Origin: an uncultured Mollicutes bacterium
Lineage (GTDB): Bacteria; Bacillota_I; Bacilli_A; RFN20; CAG-826
Assembly: GCA_900545015.1 (NCBI GenBank)
Contig: UQXJ01000019.1
Coordinates: 1 to 26,410, forward strand
Length of the DNA: 26,410 nucleotides
Direction of reading: 5' to 3'
Each line of letters begins with the position of its first letter. Positions within the stretch are counted from its first letter, which is position 1. The translations under genes and the position numbers were made by a program. Under the pieces are notes generated by a model. That model did no database searches and had not been told where the DNA came from. It was given only the letters and a program-made list of their open reading frames with translations. Positions 1 to 7,799 of this stretch are shown here, piece by piece.

Positions 1-84
1 GCTCTTTGCTAGAGATTACCAGACTGGGAGTTTCACCCAGTTATATTAATTACGCTGAACTGGCGCACCCTTGGTATAATTATA
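1..84 (-). other. GC-rich foldable segment at the left edge (possible 5' leader RNA, incomplete)
   Basis: The segment is much richer in G/C than its surroundings and folds well. On the minus strand ACTGGG and CCCAGT enclose a 7-nt loop (about 21-39), flanked by CCAG/CTGG, and a small CTCT/AGAG hairpin follows at the very edge. A minus-strand TATAAT at 79-84 would start a transcript near 71-72 that runs off the window. This fits a structured leader or small RNA, but I could not assign it to a known riboswitch, tRNA or T-box family. One plus-strand frame (3-113) is also open and ends in TAA, so the tail of a protein gene cannot be excluded. Confidence 0.3.
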
Positions 85-118
85 CTATAAATTTAGAGAA
101 AATACTAGCATAAAATTG

Positions 119-147
119 AAAAATTCCATATACCATGTATATGGAAT
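119..147 (-). terminator. Intrinsic terminator after the lipoprotein gene
   Basis: A perfect 11-bp stem (ATTCCATATAC at 123-133 against GTATATGGAAT at 137-147) has a 3-nt loop. On the minus strand it is followed by a T-rich tail (TTTTCAATTTT). It lies about 50 nt past the stop codon of the lipoprotein gene. Confidence 0.6.
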
Positions 148-198
148 GATAGAAAAAATAAGAAATTAATTCATTATAGGTATAATTTTAATGGGAGT

Positions 199-747
199 TT
201 AGGATATTAAACAACAAGCCTTAAATTTATCCACCAATAAATTAATAGTCTCTTCTTCAACTTTATTTTTAGATTGTAATAGCCCAATCGAATGATTATT
301 TACTAAAAAATTATACTTATAATCATCTTTTTTCTCCCACTTTTGAACAAAAAAATCATCTTTATCTATATAATCGCAAGATGAAATATCATAAAGCTGA
401 AGAGTCATATAATCAAAAAATATTGAAAAAGATGGATTTGGGAAATCATAATCATATATTTTTTCGTTTATAATACGACTATTAATTCCGTTAGAAATAA
501 ATCGATATTTAGTAGTGTAATTAGGAGAATCAACATTTATCAATAAAAACTTCTCCGAATTTTTAATGCCATATATTTTGTAAAACTCATCGGCCTCATC
601 ATATGTATTAAATTCATAAACACCACAAATTAAAGGACCAGTAGAATGATTAGCGTTATCGTTAGGAATGCTAATGTTAGCACAACTACTATTAAATAAA
701 ATGACTATTAAAAATAAGCTGAATAAGAAATGTATTGTCCTTTTCAT
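199..747 (-). CDS. Putative lipoprotein of unknown function
   Basis: The 182-residue protein begins with a positively charged MKR, then a hydrophobic stretch to about residue 19 and a cysteine at residue 22 in the context FNSSCA. This is an acceptable though not ideal lipobox (Asn at -3), so the protein is probably anchored outside the membrane by a lipidated cysteine. The rest is hydrophilic and rich in Asp, Asn, Tyr and Phe, and I recognise no domain. The gene stands alone, with its own promoter (766-794) and a terminator (119-147). It has a weak AGAG-type ribosome site. Function is unknown; confidence applies to the gene and its lipoprotein nature. Confidence 0.7.
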   Translation of the reverse strand: MKRTIHFLFSLFLIVILFNSSCANISIPNDNANHSTGPLICGVYEFNTYDEADEFYKIYGIKNSEKFLLINVDSPNYTTKYRFISNGINSRIINEKIYDYDFPNPSFSIFFDYMTLQLYDISSCDYIDKDDFFVQKWEKKDDYKYNFLVNNHSIGLLQSKNKVEEETINLLVDKFKACCLIS

Positions 748-765
748 ATTAAATCTCTTATAAAC

Positions 766-794
766 TTTATATCATGAATAAAAATTGATTTCAA
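766..794 (-). promoter_or_regulatory. Promoter of the lipoprotein gene
   Basis: On the minus strand a -35 box TTGAAA (789-794) and a -10 box TATAAA (766-771) are separated by exactly 17 nt. The predicted start lies about 12 nt before the ATG at 747, giving a short leader. Confidence 0.6.
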
Positions 795-836
795 TTTATA
801 AGATAATACAGAGAGCGTTTCATCACTCTGGGTAGC

Positions 837-873
837 AAAATAAAAGAGAACTACTGTAATTAAAGAGTTCTCT
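837..873 (-). terminator. Intrinsic terminator after ribF
   Basis: AGAGAACT (845-852) pairs with AGTTCTCT (866-873), and the stem can extend two pairs past a bulge. On the minus strand it is followed by TTTTATTTT. It lies just past the ribF stop codon. Confidence 0.65.
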
Positions 874-905
874 ATAAATTATTTAGCAATTAATATTAGT
901 GATTA

Positions 906-1814
906 TTATTTAGCTTTATATTTAAAATAATGTTCTGCGTTAACGATATCACTTTCAATCTTATTTTTAAGTTCTTCTAAAGAGCCAAATTGCTCTTCAT
1001 CTCTTTCTTTTTTAAAGAATAAAATACCGATAGATTTCCCATATAAATCACCATCATAATCAATAACGAAAGTCTCAATTGTTGGTCTTTCTAATTTATC
1101 AACTGTAGGATGAACACCAATATTTGTAACTGAAACATAAATAGTATCATCGATTATTGTTTTCGTAAAATAAACACCATTGCTTGGAATTACATAATCA
1201 GTTGATGGTAATAAATTTGCTGTTGGGAAATTAATAATTTTTCCATTATTAAGTCCATGGATAACACCACCTTTAATTTTATAAGGTTTTCCTAAATATC
1301 TATCAGCTTCTTCTACGTTTCCTTCTTTAATTAATTCTTTAATATTTGTTGATGAGACCTTATTTTCATTGTGATCAAGAACGTAATTTAAAACATAGAC
1401 TTCATTAAAACGTGATTTTAAATAGGAGACGTCGCCTTTTGCACCATATCCAAATTTAAAATCAGCTCCACAAAATAGTTTTGCTGGGCTAAATGCTTTA
1501 AGATATGAATTTGTAAATTCTTCGTAAGTAAGATGTTTAAATTGATCAGTACAGACAATGATAAATAAATAATCTACACCAAGTTTTTCCATCTCTTTTT
1601 CTTTATCTGAAATGTCAATTAAAGAGCCTTCTATAGATTTTAGTGCTCTATCAAAGGAGAGGACACCAAGTGAGCCTTTTCTTGTGTTTGATTTTGCATA
1701 ATTAATTAATTGTGCATGTCCAATGTGGACTCCATCAAAATATCCTAATACAAGACCTAAATTAGATATATCTCTTTTAATATCTTTAGGTGATTTAATA
1801 AATATAGTTTCCAT
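906..1814 (-). CDS. ribF: Bifunctional riboflavin kinase / FAD synthetase
   Basis: This cytoplasmic enzyme phosphorylates riboflavin to FMN and adenylates FMN to FAD. The N-terminal nucleotidyltransferase domain shows the motif LGYFDGVHIGH near residues 23-33. The C-terminal flavokinase domain (from about residue 175) has GKPYKIKGGVIHG, then INFPTAN, and NIGVHPTV / RPTIETF. Its 302 residues fit the family (about 300-315). In many Firmicutes ribF follows rbfA-truB; here a plus-strand gene lies between rbfA and ribF, and truB is absent. No Shine-Dalgarno site precedes the ATG. Instead TATAAT lies 9 nt upstream (1824-1829), so the mRNA is probably leaderless. Confidence 0.95.
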   Translation of the reverse strand: METIFIKSPKDIKRDISNLGLVLGYFDGVHIGHAQLINYAKSNTRKGSLGVLSFDRALKSIEGSLIDISDKEKEMEKLGVDYLFIIVCTDQFKHLTYEEFTNSYLKAFSPAKLFCGADFKFGYGAKGDVSYLKSRFNEVYVLNYVLDHNENKVSSTNIKELIKEGNVEEADRYLGKPYKIKGGVIHGLNNGKIINFPTANLLPSTDYVIPSNGVYFTKTIIDDTIYVSVTNIGVHPTVDKLERPTIETFVIDYDGDLYGKSIGILFFKKERDEEQFGSLEELKNKIESDIVNAEHYFKYKAK

Positions 1815-1823
1815 AACGAGATA

Positions 1824-1829
1824 ATTATA
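1824..1829 (-). promoter_or_regulatory. -10 box of ribF, 9 nt from the start codon
   Basis: TATAAT on the minus strand is separated from the ATG by TATCTCGTT only. Transcription should begin 1-3 nt before the ATG. No recognisable -35 box is present; the upstream DNA is simply A/T-rich. Confidence 0.5.
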
Positions 1830-1922
1830 TAAAATTTACATATTTAAAAACATAAAAACATGTTATTTTTGCTAAATTCTTTATTTATTTTACGTTTTAG
1901 TCATATTAAAATTAATCACGTT

Positions 1923-3080
1923 ATGGATGCAATAAGAATTGTACTTGCTTGTATTAAAAATGCTGACAAGGATTTTAACTTAATTAATGACGGAGATCGA
2001 ATTGCTATTGGTGTTAGTGGTGGCAAAGATTCAATGCTCCTTCTTTATTCTCTTGTTTTATATAGAAAATTTTCAAAAATTAAATTTGATATTATTCCTA
2101 TTAATATTAATTTAGGATTTCCTGGATATGACTCAAAAGGAATGGAAGAATACTGTAAAAGTCTTGGACTTGAACTCGTTATTGCAGATGGCTCATCAGT
2201 TTATGAAATTTTATCAATTCAAAAAGAAAGACAACATAAATCGACTCTTCCTTGTTCAATCTGTTCAAAGATGAAAAAAGCAATAATTAATAAAAAAGCT
2301 AAAGAATTAAAATGCAATAAAGTTTCTTTTGCTCATCATAAAAATGACGCCATTGAAACATTATTTTTAAATGAAATTTATGGAGGAAGAATGGCTACTT
2401 TTTCTCCAAAAATGACTTTAAGCAAAGAAAATATTACTTTTATTAGACCATTAATTTATGCAGATGAATCTGATATCAAAAGAGCTATAAAAGAAACAAA
2501 TATCCCTGTTTTTAGTTCTCATTGCCCAAATGATAGACACACAAAAAGAGAAGATATCAAGCACGTCATTTCTAGAATAAATGAAGAGTTTCCAGCTTCA
2601 CGAGATAATTTTTTAACAATGCTAATGAACAAAGAAAAAATGGATATTTTTTATGAATATAAATTATCTAAAATTAATAATAGAGATTTTTATTATAAAG
2701 AAATCAATGATATTTCTAATTTCTTATTAGAAAAGAAATTTATTAATTCTTCTGATAAAGTAAATCAAAAATCTAAACATATTCATTTATATAAAAAAGA
2801 AAAGCTCGTTGGAGTTTTACTTTTAAGTAATGAAGAAAATAATTTCTATATTGAAAAGATTGGATTAAAGGAAAATTCATCTTTTATACCTTTTATTTTT
2901 ACACTTTATAAAGATCTATTTTTAAAATTTAATCCACTTCATCTTTATATAAAAGATTCAAAATATAAAAATGAGATGAAGGTTATGGAGTTTCAAAAAG
3001 TTCAAGGCAAAAGAATGTATAAAATTCAATTAAATCCAGTCAAACTCGAACTAAAATTAAAAAAGGAAGGGCTTATTTAG
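1923..3080 (+). CDS. TtcA-family PP-loop tRNA thiolase with an extra C-terminal GNAT-like domain
   Basis: The first about 240 residues match the TtcA family of tRNA 2-thiocytidine synthetases: the ATP-binding PP-loop SGGKDS (32-37), a CSIC pair (111-114), HHKNDAIETLFL, and a third cysteine in HCPNDR (201). CxxC plus a distant Cys is the expected iron-sulfur ligand set. Residues about 250-375 are not part of usual TtcA proteins. Their predicted strand/helix order (KEKLVGVLLL, FYIEKIGL, then an amphipathic helix and LHLYI) resembles a degenerate acetyltransferase fold; this is inference. The frame is open back to ATG 1860, but TtcA homology begins at MDAIRIV, so I start at 1923. No Shine-Dalgarno site is visible. 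The 3' end overlaps convergent rbfA by 8 nt. Confidence 0.85.
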   Translation: MDAIRIVLACIKNADKDFNLINDGDRIAIGVSGGKDSMLLLYSLVLYRKFSKIKFDIIPININLGFPGYDSKGMEEYCKSLGLELVIADGSSVYEILSIQKERQHKSTLPCSICSKMKKAIINKKAKELKCNKVSFAHHKNDAIETLFLNEIYGGRMATFSPKMTLSKENITFIRPLIYADESDIKRAIKETNIPVFSSHCPNDRHTKREDIKHVISRINEEFPASRDNFLTMLMNKEKMDIFYEYKLSKINNRDFYYKEINDISNFLLEKKFINSSDKVNQKSKHIHLYKKEKLVGVLLLSNEENNFYIEKIGLKENSSFIPFIFTLYKDLFLKFNPLHLYIKDSKYKNEMKVMEFQKVQGKRMYKIQLNPVKLELKLKKEGLI

Positions 3081-3093
3081 CTTCTTCCTTTTT
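3060..3093. terminator. Bidirectional terminator inside two convergent gene ends
   Basis: AAAAAGGAAG (3060-3069) and CTTCCTTTTT (3084-3093) form a 10-bp stem with a 14-nt loop. The T-run follows on both strands, so one hairpin can serve both the TtcA-like gene and the rimP-rbfA operon. It overlaps the last codons of both genes. Confidence 0.65.
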
Positions 3094-3447
3094 ATTTAAA
3101 GTATCAATTTCTTCTTTTTCCTTATTAAGCAATGATTCAAGACGTGCTTGTTTTTCATAGCTATCATCGAGAACAAACATAATTTCAGGTACTCTTCTAA
3201 AATTTAACTTTTTAGCAAGAGAACTTCTAACAAATCCTCTTGCTCTATTTAATGTTTCAATGCTATTTTTTGCATTATTTAAGAAAGATACATAAATCTT
3301 ACAATAAGAATGATCACTGCTAACTTCGACATCAGTGATAGTCATAAAGCCAACGTTTTCATTCTTAATTTCATAAGAAACGATATCTCTTACAGCTCTA
3401 GCAACTAAACTTTTTGTTTTTTCAATATCTTTATTACTTTTAGGCAT
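3073..3447 (-). CDS. rbfA: Ribosome-binding factor A
   Basis: RbfA is a 30S maturation factor that binds near the 16S rRNA 5' end and helps late small-subunit assembly and cold adaptation. The 124-residue protein has the single KH-like fold pattern of the family: an N-terminal helix (SLVARAVRDIVSYEI), GFMTITDVEVSSDHSYCKIYVSFLN, the helix with FVRSSLAKKLNFRRVPEIMFVLDDSYEK. Length is typical. Its ATG overlaps the infB stop (TAATG), implying translational coupling. It is the last gene of the rimP operon. The Lys/Glu-rich tail overlaps the shared terminator. Confidence 0.95.
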   Translation of the reverse strand: MPKSNKDIEKTKSLVARAVRDIVSYEIKNENVGFMTITDVEVSSDHSYCKIYVSFLNNAKNSIETLNRARGFVRSSLAKKLNFRRVPEIMFVLDDSYEKQARLESLLNKEKEEIDTLNKKEEAK

Positions 3448-5285
3448 TATTCTTTTTCTACCATCTCGTAACCTTCGATGATATCTCCTTCATGAACATC
3501 ATTGAAATTCAAAATCTTAATACCACATTCATAGCCTTGTTTTACTTCTTTTGCATCATCTTTAAATCTCTTTAATGATTCAATCGATCCTTCATAAACA
3601 ATTGTTCCATCTCTTAAGATTCTGCATTTTGAACTTGCTTTGATTGATCCATCAGTGACCATACATCCAGCAATTTCACCAACTTTAGAAACTTTGAAAA
3701 CGTTTCTAACTTCAGCTTGACCAGTAACTTTTTCAACTTCTTCCTTCTTCATCTTACCTTTAATTGCATCTTCCATTTCTTCAGTTAATGCATAAATAAT
3801 TCTATGAAGTCTAATTTCAACACGTTCTTCTTCAGCTTTTTTACGAATAACAGCTGATGGACGGACATTGAAGCCATAAATAATTGCTCCAGATGCACTT
3901 GCTAATAATATATCACTTTCAGTAATTGCACCAGCAGCAGCTCTAATAATATTGACTCTTACTTGATCGTTATTTAATTTTTCAAGTGAGCCTTTTACAG
4001 CTTCAGCACTACCTGTACTATCTGTTTTTAAAACAATATTAATTTGAGTTAATTGACCTTCGTTGATTTTTGTATATAAATCATCCAAAGAAGTAACTCC
4101 ACTATTTTGTGCTCTTTCTTCTTGAACTTTCTTTAATCTACGTTTTTCAGCAATATCTTTTGCTTGTTTTTCAGTAGGGAAAGCCATGAATCTATCGCCA
4201 GCTAAAGGAACTTCACTTAATCCAATAACGCTAACTGGTGTGCTTGGACCAGCTTCTTTAACAACTTGCTTATATTCGTTGGTCATTCTTCTCATTTTTC
4301 CATAAGTTGTACCAACAACAACAAAGTCATTACTATATAAAGTACCATTTTGAACGATTAAACTTGCTTTTGGTCCTTCGCCTTTATCAAGTTCAGCTTC
4401 TAAAACTGTACCAATTGCATAACGTTTTGGGTTAGCTTTTAATTGAAGCATTTCAGCTTGTAATAAAATATCTTCTAATAAATTATTAATGCCAATTTTT
4501 TTCTTAGCACTAATTTCGCAAGTTAATACATCACCACCAAATTTTTCAGCGATAACATCGTGTTCCATAAGTTCATTAAGAACTCTATCTGGATTTGCTT
4601 GTGGTAAATCAGTTTTATTAATAGCAACAATGATTGGAACTTTAGCAGCTTTAGCGTGGTCTATAGCTTCAATAGTTTGAGGCATAACACCATCATCAGC
4701 CGCAACAACAAGAACAACAATATCAGTAACACTTGCTCCTCTACTACGCATTGCAGAGAAAGCTTCGTGCCCTGGAGTGTCAATAAATGTAATTTTTTTG
4801 CCATCAATTGTTTTTTGATAAGCACCAATTTCTTGAGAAATTCCACCAACTTCGCTATCAACAAGGTTTGAATTTCTAATAGCATCAATTAATGTAGTTT
4901 TGCCATGGTCAACGTGTCCCATAATTGTAACTACTGGTGGACGTTCTTTTAAGTCTTCTTCTTTATCTTCAATTTGCGCTTTTTCAAAATCTTCTTCGTT
5001 AATTATTTCTTCTTTTTTGAAATCATAACCAAACTCTAAGCAGATTTCTCCAATTGTTTCGTCATCAAGATATTGATTGATTGTAACAAGCTTTTTTTGT
5101 AAAAATAACTTTTTAATAATGTCACTTGCATTAATATTTAATTCTTTAGCAAGTTCACCAACAGTAAGGGCCTTTGTGAATACAAAAACACCATTATTAA
5201 TTTTGTTAAAAGAATTAGAGTTTGATTTCTTTGAAGGTATATTGCTCTCTCTTCTATCTTTGCTATCGTTTTTCTTATATTTCAT
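3447..5285 (-). CDS. infB: Translation initiation factor IF-2
   Basis: IF-2 is the GTPase that brings initiator tRNA to the 30S P site and promotes subunit joining. An IF2 N-terminal helical domain spans about residues 35-85 (TVGELAKELNINASDIIKKL). The G domain shows GHVDHGKT (123-130), DTPGHEAF and NKTD, all intact, and domains II-IV follow (AELDKGEGPKASLIVQNGTL; GSAEAVKGSLEKL; the C-terminal tRNA-binding barrel with VGEIAGCMVTDGSI). At 612 residues it is at the short end of the family, lacking the long N-terminal extension of B. subtilis. A strong site GGGAGGGG precedes the ATG. The ylxQ gene that often separates rnpM from infB is missing. Confidence 0.97.
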   Translation of the reverse strand: MKYKKNDSKDRRESNIPSKKSNSNSFNKINNGVFVFTKALTVGELAKELNINASDIIKKLFLQKKLVTINQYLDDETIGEICLEFGYDFKKEEIINEEDFEKAQIEDKEEDLKERPPVVTIMGHVDHGKTTLIDAIRNSNLVDSEVGGISQEIGAYQKTIDGKKITFIDTPGHEAFSAMRSRGASVTDIVVLVVAADDGVMPQTIEAIDHAKAAKVPIIVAINKTDLPQANPDRVLNELMEHDVIAEKFGGDVLTCEISAKKKIGINNLLEDILLQAEMLQLKANPKRYAIGTVLEAELDKGEGPKASLIVQNGTLYSNDFVVVGTTYGKMRRMTNEYKQVVKEAGPSTPVSVIGLSEVPLAGDRFMAFPTEKQAKDIAEKRRLKKVQEERAQNSGVTSLDDLYTKINEGQLTQINIVLKTDSTGSAEAVKGSLEKLNNDQVRVNIIRAAAGAITESDILLASASGAIIYGFNVRPSAVIRKKAEEERVEIRLHRIIYALTEEMEDAIKGKMKKEEVEKVTGQAEVRNVFKVSKVGEIAGCMVTDGSIKASSKCRILRDGTIVYEGSIESLKRFKDDAKEVKQGYECGIKILNFNDVHEGDIIEGYEMVEKE

Positions 5286-5297
5286 TCATTCCCCTCC

Positions 5298-5558
5298 CTA
5301 TTTCATTTTTAAAAACAATTTCATTCTTTCATAAAGTGAATCATCAATGCTTACTTCTAAAGACTTTTCTAAGCATTTTGTTTTCTTAGCTTTATCAATA
5401 GCTTCAATGGACTTGGAGATATAAGCTCCGCGTCCATTAGCTTTGCCTGTCATATCAAGAATAACTTCACCGCTAGGTGTTCTTACAACTCTAAAAAGGT
5501 CTTTTTTTGGAAAAACTTCATTAGTTGCTAAACATTTTCTAGTAGGAATATTCTTCAT
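5298..5558 (-). CDS. rnpM: YlxR/RnpM family RNA-binding protein
   Basis: This 86-residue basic protein is a member of the YlxR family, whose B. subtilis member was renamed RnpM as a modulator of RNase P. Recognisable motifs are TRKCLATNEVFPKKDLFRVVRTPSGEV and the family signature GRGAYISKS. It sits between nusA and infB as in most Firmicutes, its ATG overlaps the nusA stop (TAATG), and GAGGA precedes it. Function in this organism is assumed from the family. Confidence 0.92.
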   Translation of the reverse strand: MKNIPTRKCLATNEVFPKKDLFRVVRTPSGEVILDMTGKANGRGAYISKSIEAIDKAKKTKCLEKSLEVSIDDSLYERMKLFLKMK

Positions 5559-7321
5559 TATCTGTCCTCGTAATAGTTGTCGTCATCGTATTCGCTGTAA
5601 TCTTCATCATCATAGGAGTCGATATCTTCATCTTCATTGTCAAGAGCTTCAAGTTCTTCATCAGTATAGATATCCATCTTTCTGATAGTTTTCTTTTCTT
5701 CTTTTGTATCGTTGCTCTTCTTTTCTTTCTTTTTCTTCTTGAAGTTTTGTTTACTATTTTGTTTTTCTTTCTTTTCTTCTTCAAGTGAAGCTTCTAAAGA
5801 TTCAATAGTAGTTGTTGTCTTAACTTCGTGTAATTCAACAGGTTCTTCTTTCTTCTTTGGAGCTGGTTCTGCAGGTTTTTCTTCAGCAACTGTTTCTTGA
5901 ACTTCTTCAACTGGAGTTTCAGTTTTTTCTTCTTCAACTGGAGTTTCTTCTTTAACTGATTCTTCAGCTTTAACTTCAGTTTCAGCTGGAGTTTCTTCTT
6001 GAGTAGGAACTTCTTCAACTGGAGTTTCAACAGGTGTTTCTTCAGCTACAGCAACTTCATCACCAACTTTATTGATCTTTGCTTTGAGTTCTTCTTGTCT
6101 AACTCTGAATTGTCTTCTTTCTTCTTCTCTAGCTTCGACTTCGTATTCATCTATTGTCTTATATTCAATGCTTTCTTCTTTAGCCTTTGTTTCGCTAATG
6201 ACATTTACTTTATAGCCAGTAACTTGTCTAGCTAAAATTGCGTTGATGCCTTTATAACCGATAGCGCCGATTAAAGTTTCATCATCGCAAACTGCAAGAA
6301 CTTCTTTCTTTTCTTCGTCGATGTTCATACCAAGAATCTTTCCTGGTCTTAATAATTCAGCGATAAATACACCTAAATTTGGTGAATATGTAATAATATC
6401 AATCTTTTCTTTTGAATCTTTTGCATTTCCAAGTTGAGAAACGATAGCTTGAATTCTGTTACCATTTGTACCGATACATGCACCACTTGGATCAACGTTT
6501 GAATCATTTGAGTAAACACAAACCTTAGCTCTTTTACCAGCAATACGAGCAATTGCTTTAATAACAACAGTTCCATCTAAAATTTCATGAACTTCATTTT
6601 CAAAAAGTTGTCTTAAAAATCCTTCACAGCTTCTTGATGCTTTAATAAGTGATCCTTTTTTATCATCTTTATCTTTTCCAATGCCTTCAATATAAACTTT
6701 AATTGAATCGCCTGGAGCGTATCTTTCATCACCAATTAAATCTCTACTTGTTAATGTAACTGATGTTCTTCCTAAATTGACAATGACGTTACGAACATCA
6801 CTCTTTTCAACTGTTCCTGTAACGATTGTTCCAATTTTACTTGCATAATTTTCAAGTAAAGCATCTTTTTCAGCTTTAGCAATTCTTTGTCTAAAATTAG
6901 ACATAAATCTATTAACATCTCTATCTGTTAAAGTTGCAATGTCCAATTCTTCTTCATAGAAATCGCCTAATTTAAGTTTAGGATTTTTTTCTTTTGCATC
7001 TTCAAGAGAAATTTCAATATAATCATCTTGAATTTCATCTTCAGGAACAACTTTCCATTGTCTGAAACAGTTAACTTTTGCTTTATTTAAATCAACTTCA
7101 GCTCTAATTAAAGCATCTGGTAATTTAACAGCATCTTTATTTTTATTTGAACTACCTGATTTTGTTGGTTTCTTATCGAAACGATATTCATCTTCAATCT
7201 TTTTAGCGAAAGCGACTTTGAATGAATCAGCTAAAATTTGTTGTAAGTTTTCGTTTGAAATTCCTTTTTCATTGCCGAGTGAAGTAAAGCCTTCAATGAA
7301 TTTTTTCTTATTAATTCCCAT
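5558..7321 (-). CDS. nusA: Transcription factor NusA with a 200-residue acidic/basic tail
   Basis: NusA binds RNA polymerase and nascent RNA and controls pausing, termination and antitermination. The N-terminal RNAP-binding domain spans about residues 1-155, with a short Ser/Asn/Lys insert near 50-65. The S1 domain is near 160-215, KH1 near 235-300 (GTNGNRI) and KH2 near 310-378 (GYKGINAI). At 587 residues it is far longer than B. subtilis NusA (about 370). The surplus is a tail from about 381: a charged helix (385-415), a Glu/Pro/Val/Thr-rich part with four ETPVE copies (420-500), a Lys-rich block (515-545), and a terminal Asp/Glu/Tyr-rich stretch. The tail is in frame and undamaged. The start has a good AGGAGA site. 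Confidence 0.96.
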   Translation of the reverse strand: MGINKKKFIEGFTSLGNEKGISNENLQQILADSFKVAFAKKIEDEYRFDKKPTKSGSSNKNKDAVKLPDALIRAEVDLNKAKVNCFRQWKVVPEDEIQDDYIEISLEDAKEKNPKLKLGDFYEEELDIATLTDRDVNRFMSNFRQRIAKAEKDALLENYASKIGTIVTGTVEKSDVRNVIVNLGRTSVTLTSRDLIGDERYAPGDSIKVYIEGIGKDKDDKKGSLIKASRSCEGFLRQLFENEVHEILDGTVVIKAIARIAGKRAKVCVYSNDSNVDPSGACIGTNGNRIQAIVSQLGNAKDSKEKIDIITYSPNLGVFIAELLRPGKILGMNIDEEKKEVLAVCDDETLIGAIGYKGINAILARQVTGYKVNVISETKAKEESIEYKTIDEYEVEAREEERRQFRVRQEELKAKINKVGDEVAVAEETPVETPVEEVPTQEETPAETEVKAEESVKEETPVEEEKTETPVEEVQETVAEEKPAEPAPKKKEEPVELHEVKTTTTIESLEASLEEEKKEKQNSKQNFKKKKKEKKSNDTKEEKKTIRKMDIYTDEELEALDNEDEDIDSYDDEDYSEYDDDNYYEDR

Positions 7322-7329
7322 ATTTTCTC

Positions 7330-7785
7330 CTAAAATTTAATGGCAAGTCTTGCCTTATCAATATCCTTTTTATTCAATTCACATTTTATGTCTCTAGTTT
7401 TATCTTTGTACGTCAGTAAAACTTGATCATCTTTTACTTCGACAAGGTCTCCTTCAAGAGTATTCTTTCCTTTATAAGGGTTTGCTAAATGCAAATTGAC
7501 ATATTTACCAACATATTTATCTAAACGATTAACATCTATTGGCTTTTCAATACCTAAGCTTGAAACATCAAGCGTATAAGCTGCTTCTGTGAAATCATAT
7601 TCATCAAGTAATTCACTAATAAGCGATGATACTTCAGTAATATTATCGATATTTATCGGTTCATCTCGGTCAACAACAATTTCAAGAATTTTCGTTCTTG
7701 GCATGTATTTAAAAGAATATAATTCATATCCTTCTTTTGCTAATGCCTCATTAATTAAACTTTTTACGGTTTCTAATTCTTCCAT
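7330..7785 (-). CDS. rimP: Ribosome maturation factor RimP
   Basis: RimP assists 30S subunit assembly. The 151-residue protein shows the family N-terminal domain (EGYELYSFKYMPRTKILEIVVDRDEPINIDNITEVSSLISELLDE), the YTLDVSSLGIEKPI motif matching the family signature LEVSSPGxDRPL, and a C-terminal SH3-like domain (about 85-151). It opens the operon, 8 nt before nusA, with AAGGGG as its ribosome site. The intrinsic terminator at 7800-7827 ends only about 14 nt upstream of the ATG, so its expression probably depends on readthrough. Confidence 0.94.
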   Translation of the reverse strand: MEELETVKSLINEALAKEGYELYSFKYMPRTKILEIVVDRDEPINIDNITEVSSLISELLDEYDFTEAAYTLDVSSLGIEKPIDVNRLDKYVGKYVNLHLANPYKGKNTLEGDLVEVKDDQVLLTYKDKTRDIKCELNKKDIDKARLAIKF

Positions 7786-7799
7786 TAATAACCCCTTTT

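Noticed and set aside
21..45. Resemblance of GGGTGAAACTCCC to the RFN (FMN) riboswitch hairpin
   Set aside because: Only this short hairpin is similar; the following conserved RFN segments (such as the CCGCGAGCC-type part) are not present in what the window shows.
1860..1922. Upstream ATG extending the TtcA-like protein by 21 residues
   Set aside because: The extra residues do not match the family and have no ribosome site; the downstream ATG at 1923 fits TtcA homology.
4489..4888. Open frames on both strands overlapping infB
   Set aside because: They lie inside the conserved IF-2 GTPase domain in other frames, have no ribosome sites and encode no recognisable protein.
5539..6235. Several open frames antisense to or out of frame with the nusA tail
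   Set aside because: The repetitive GAA/CTT-rich codons of the tail open all frames; the products are low-complexity Leu/Lys or Phe/Ser strings.
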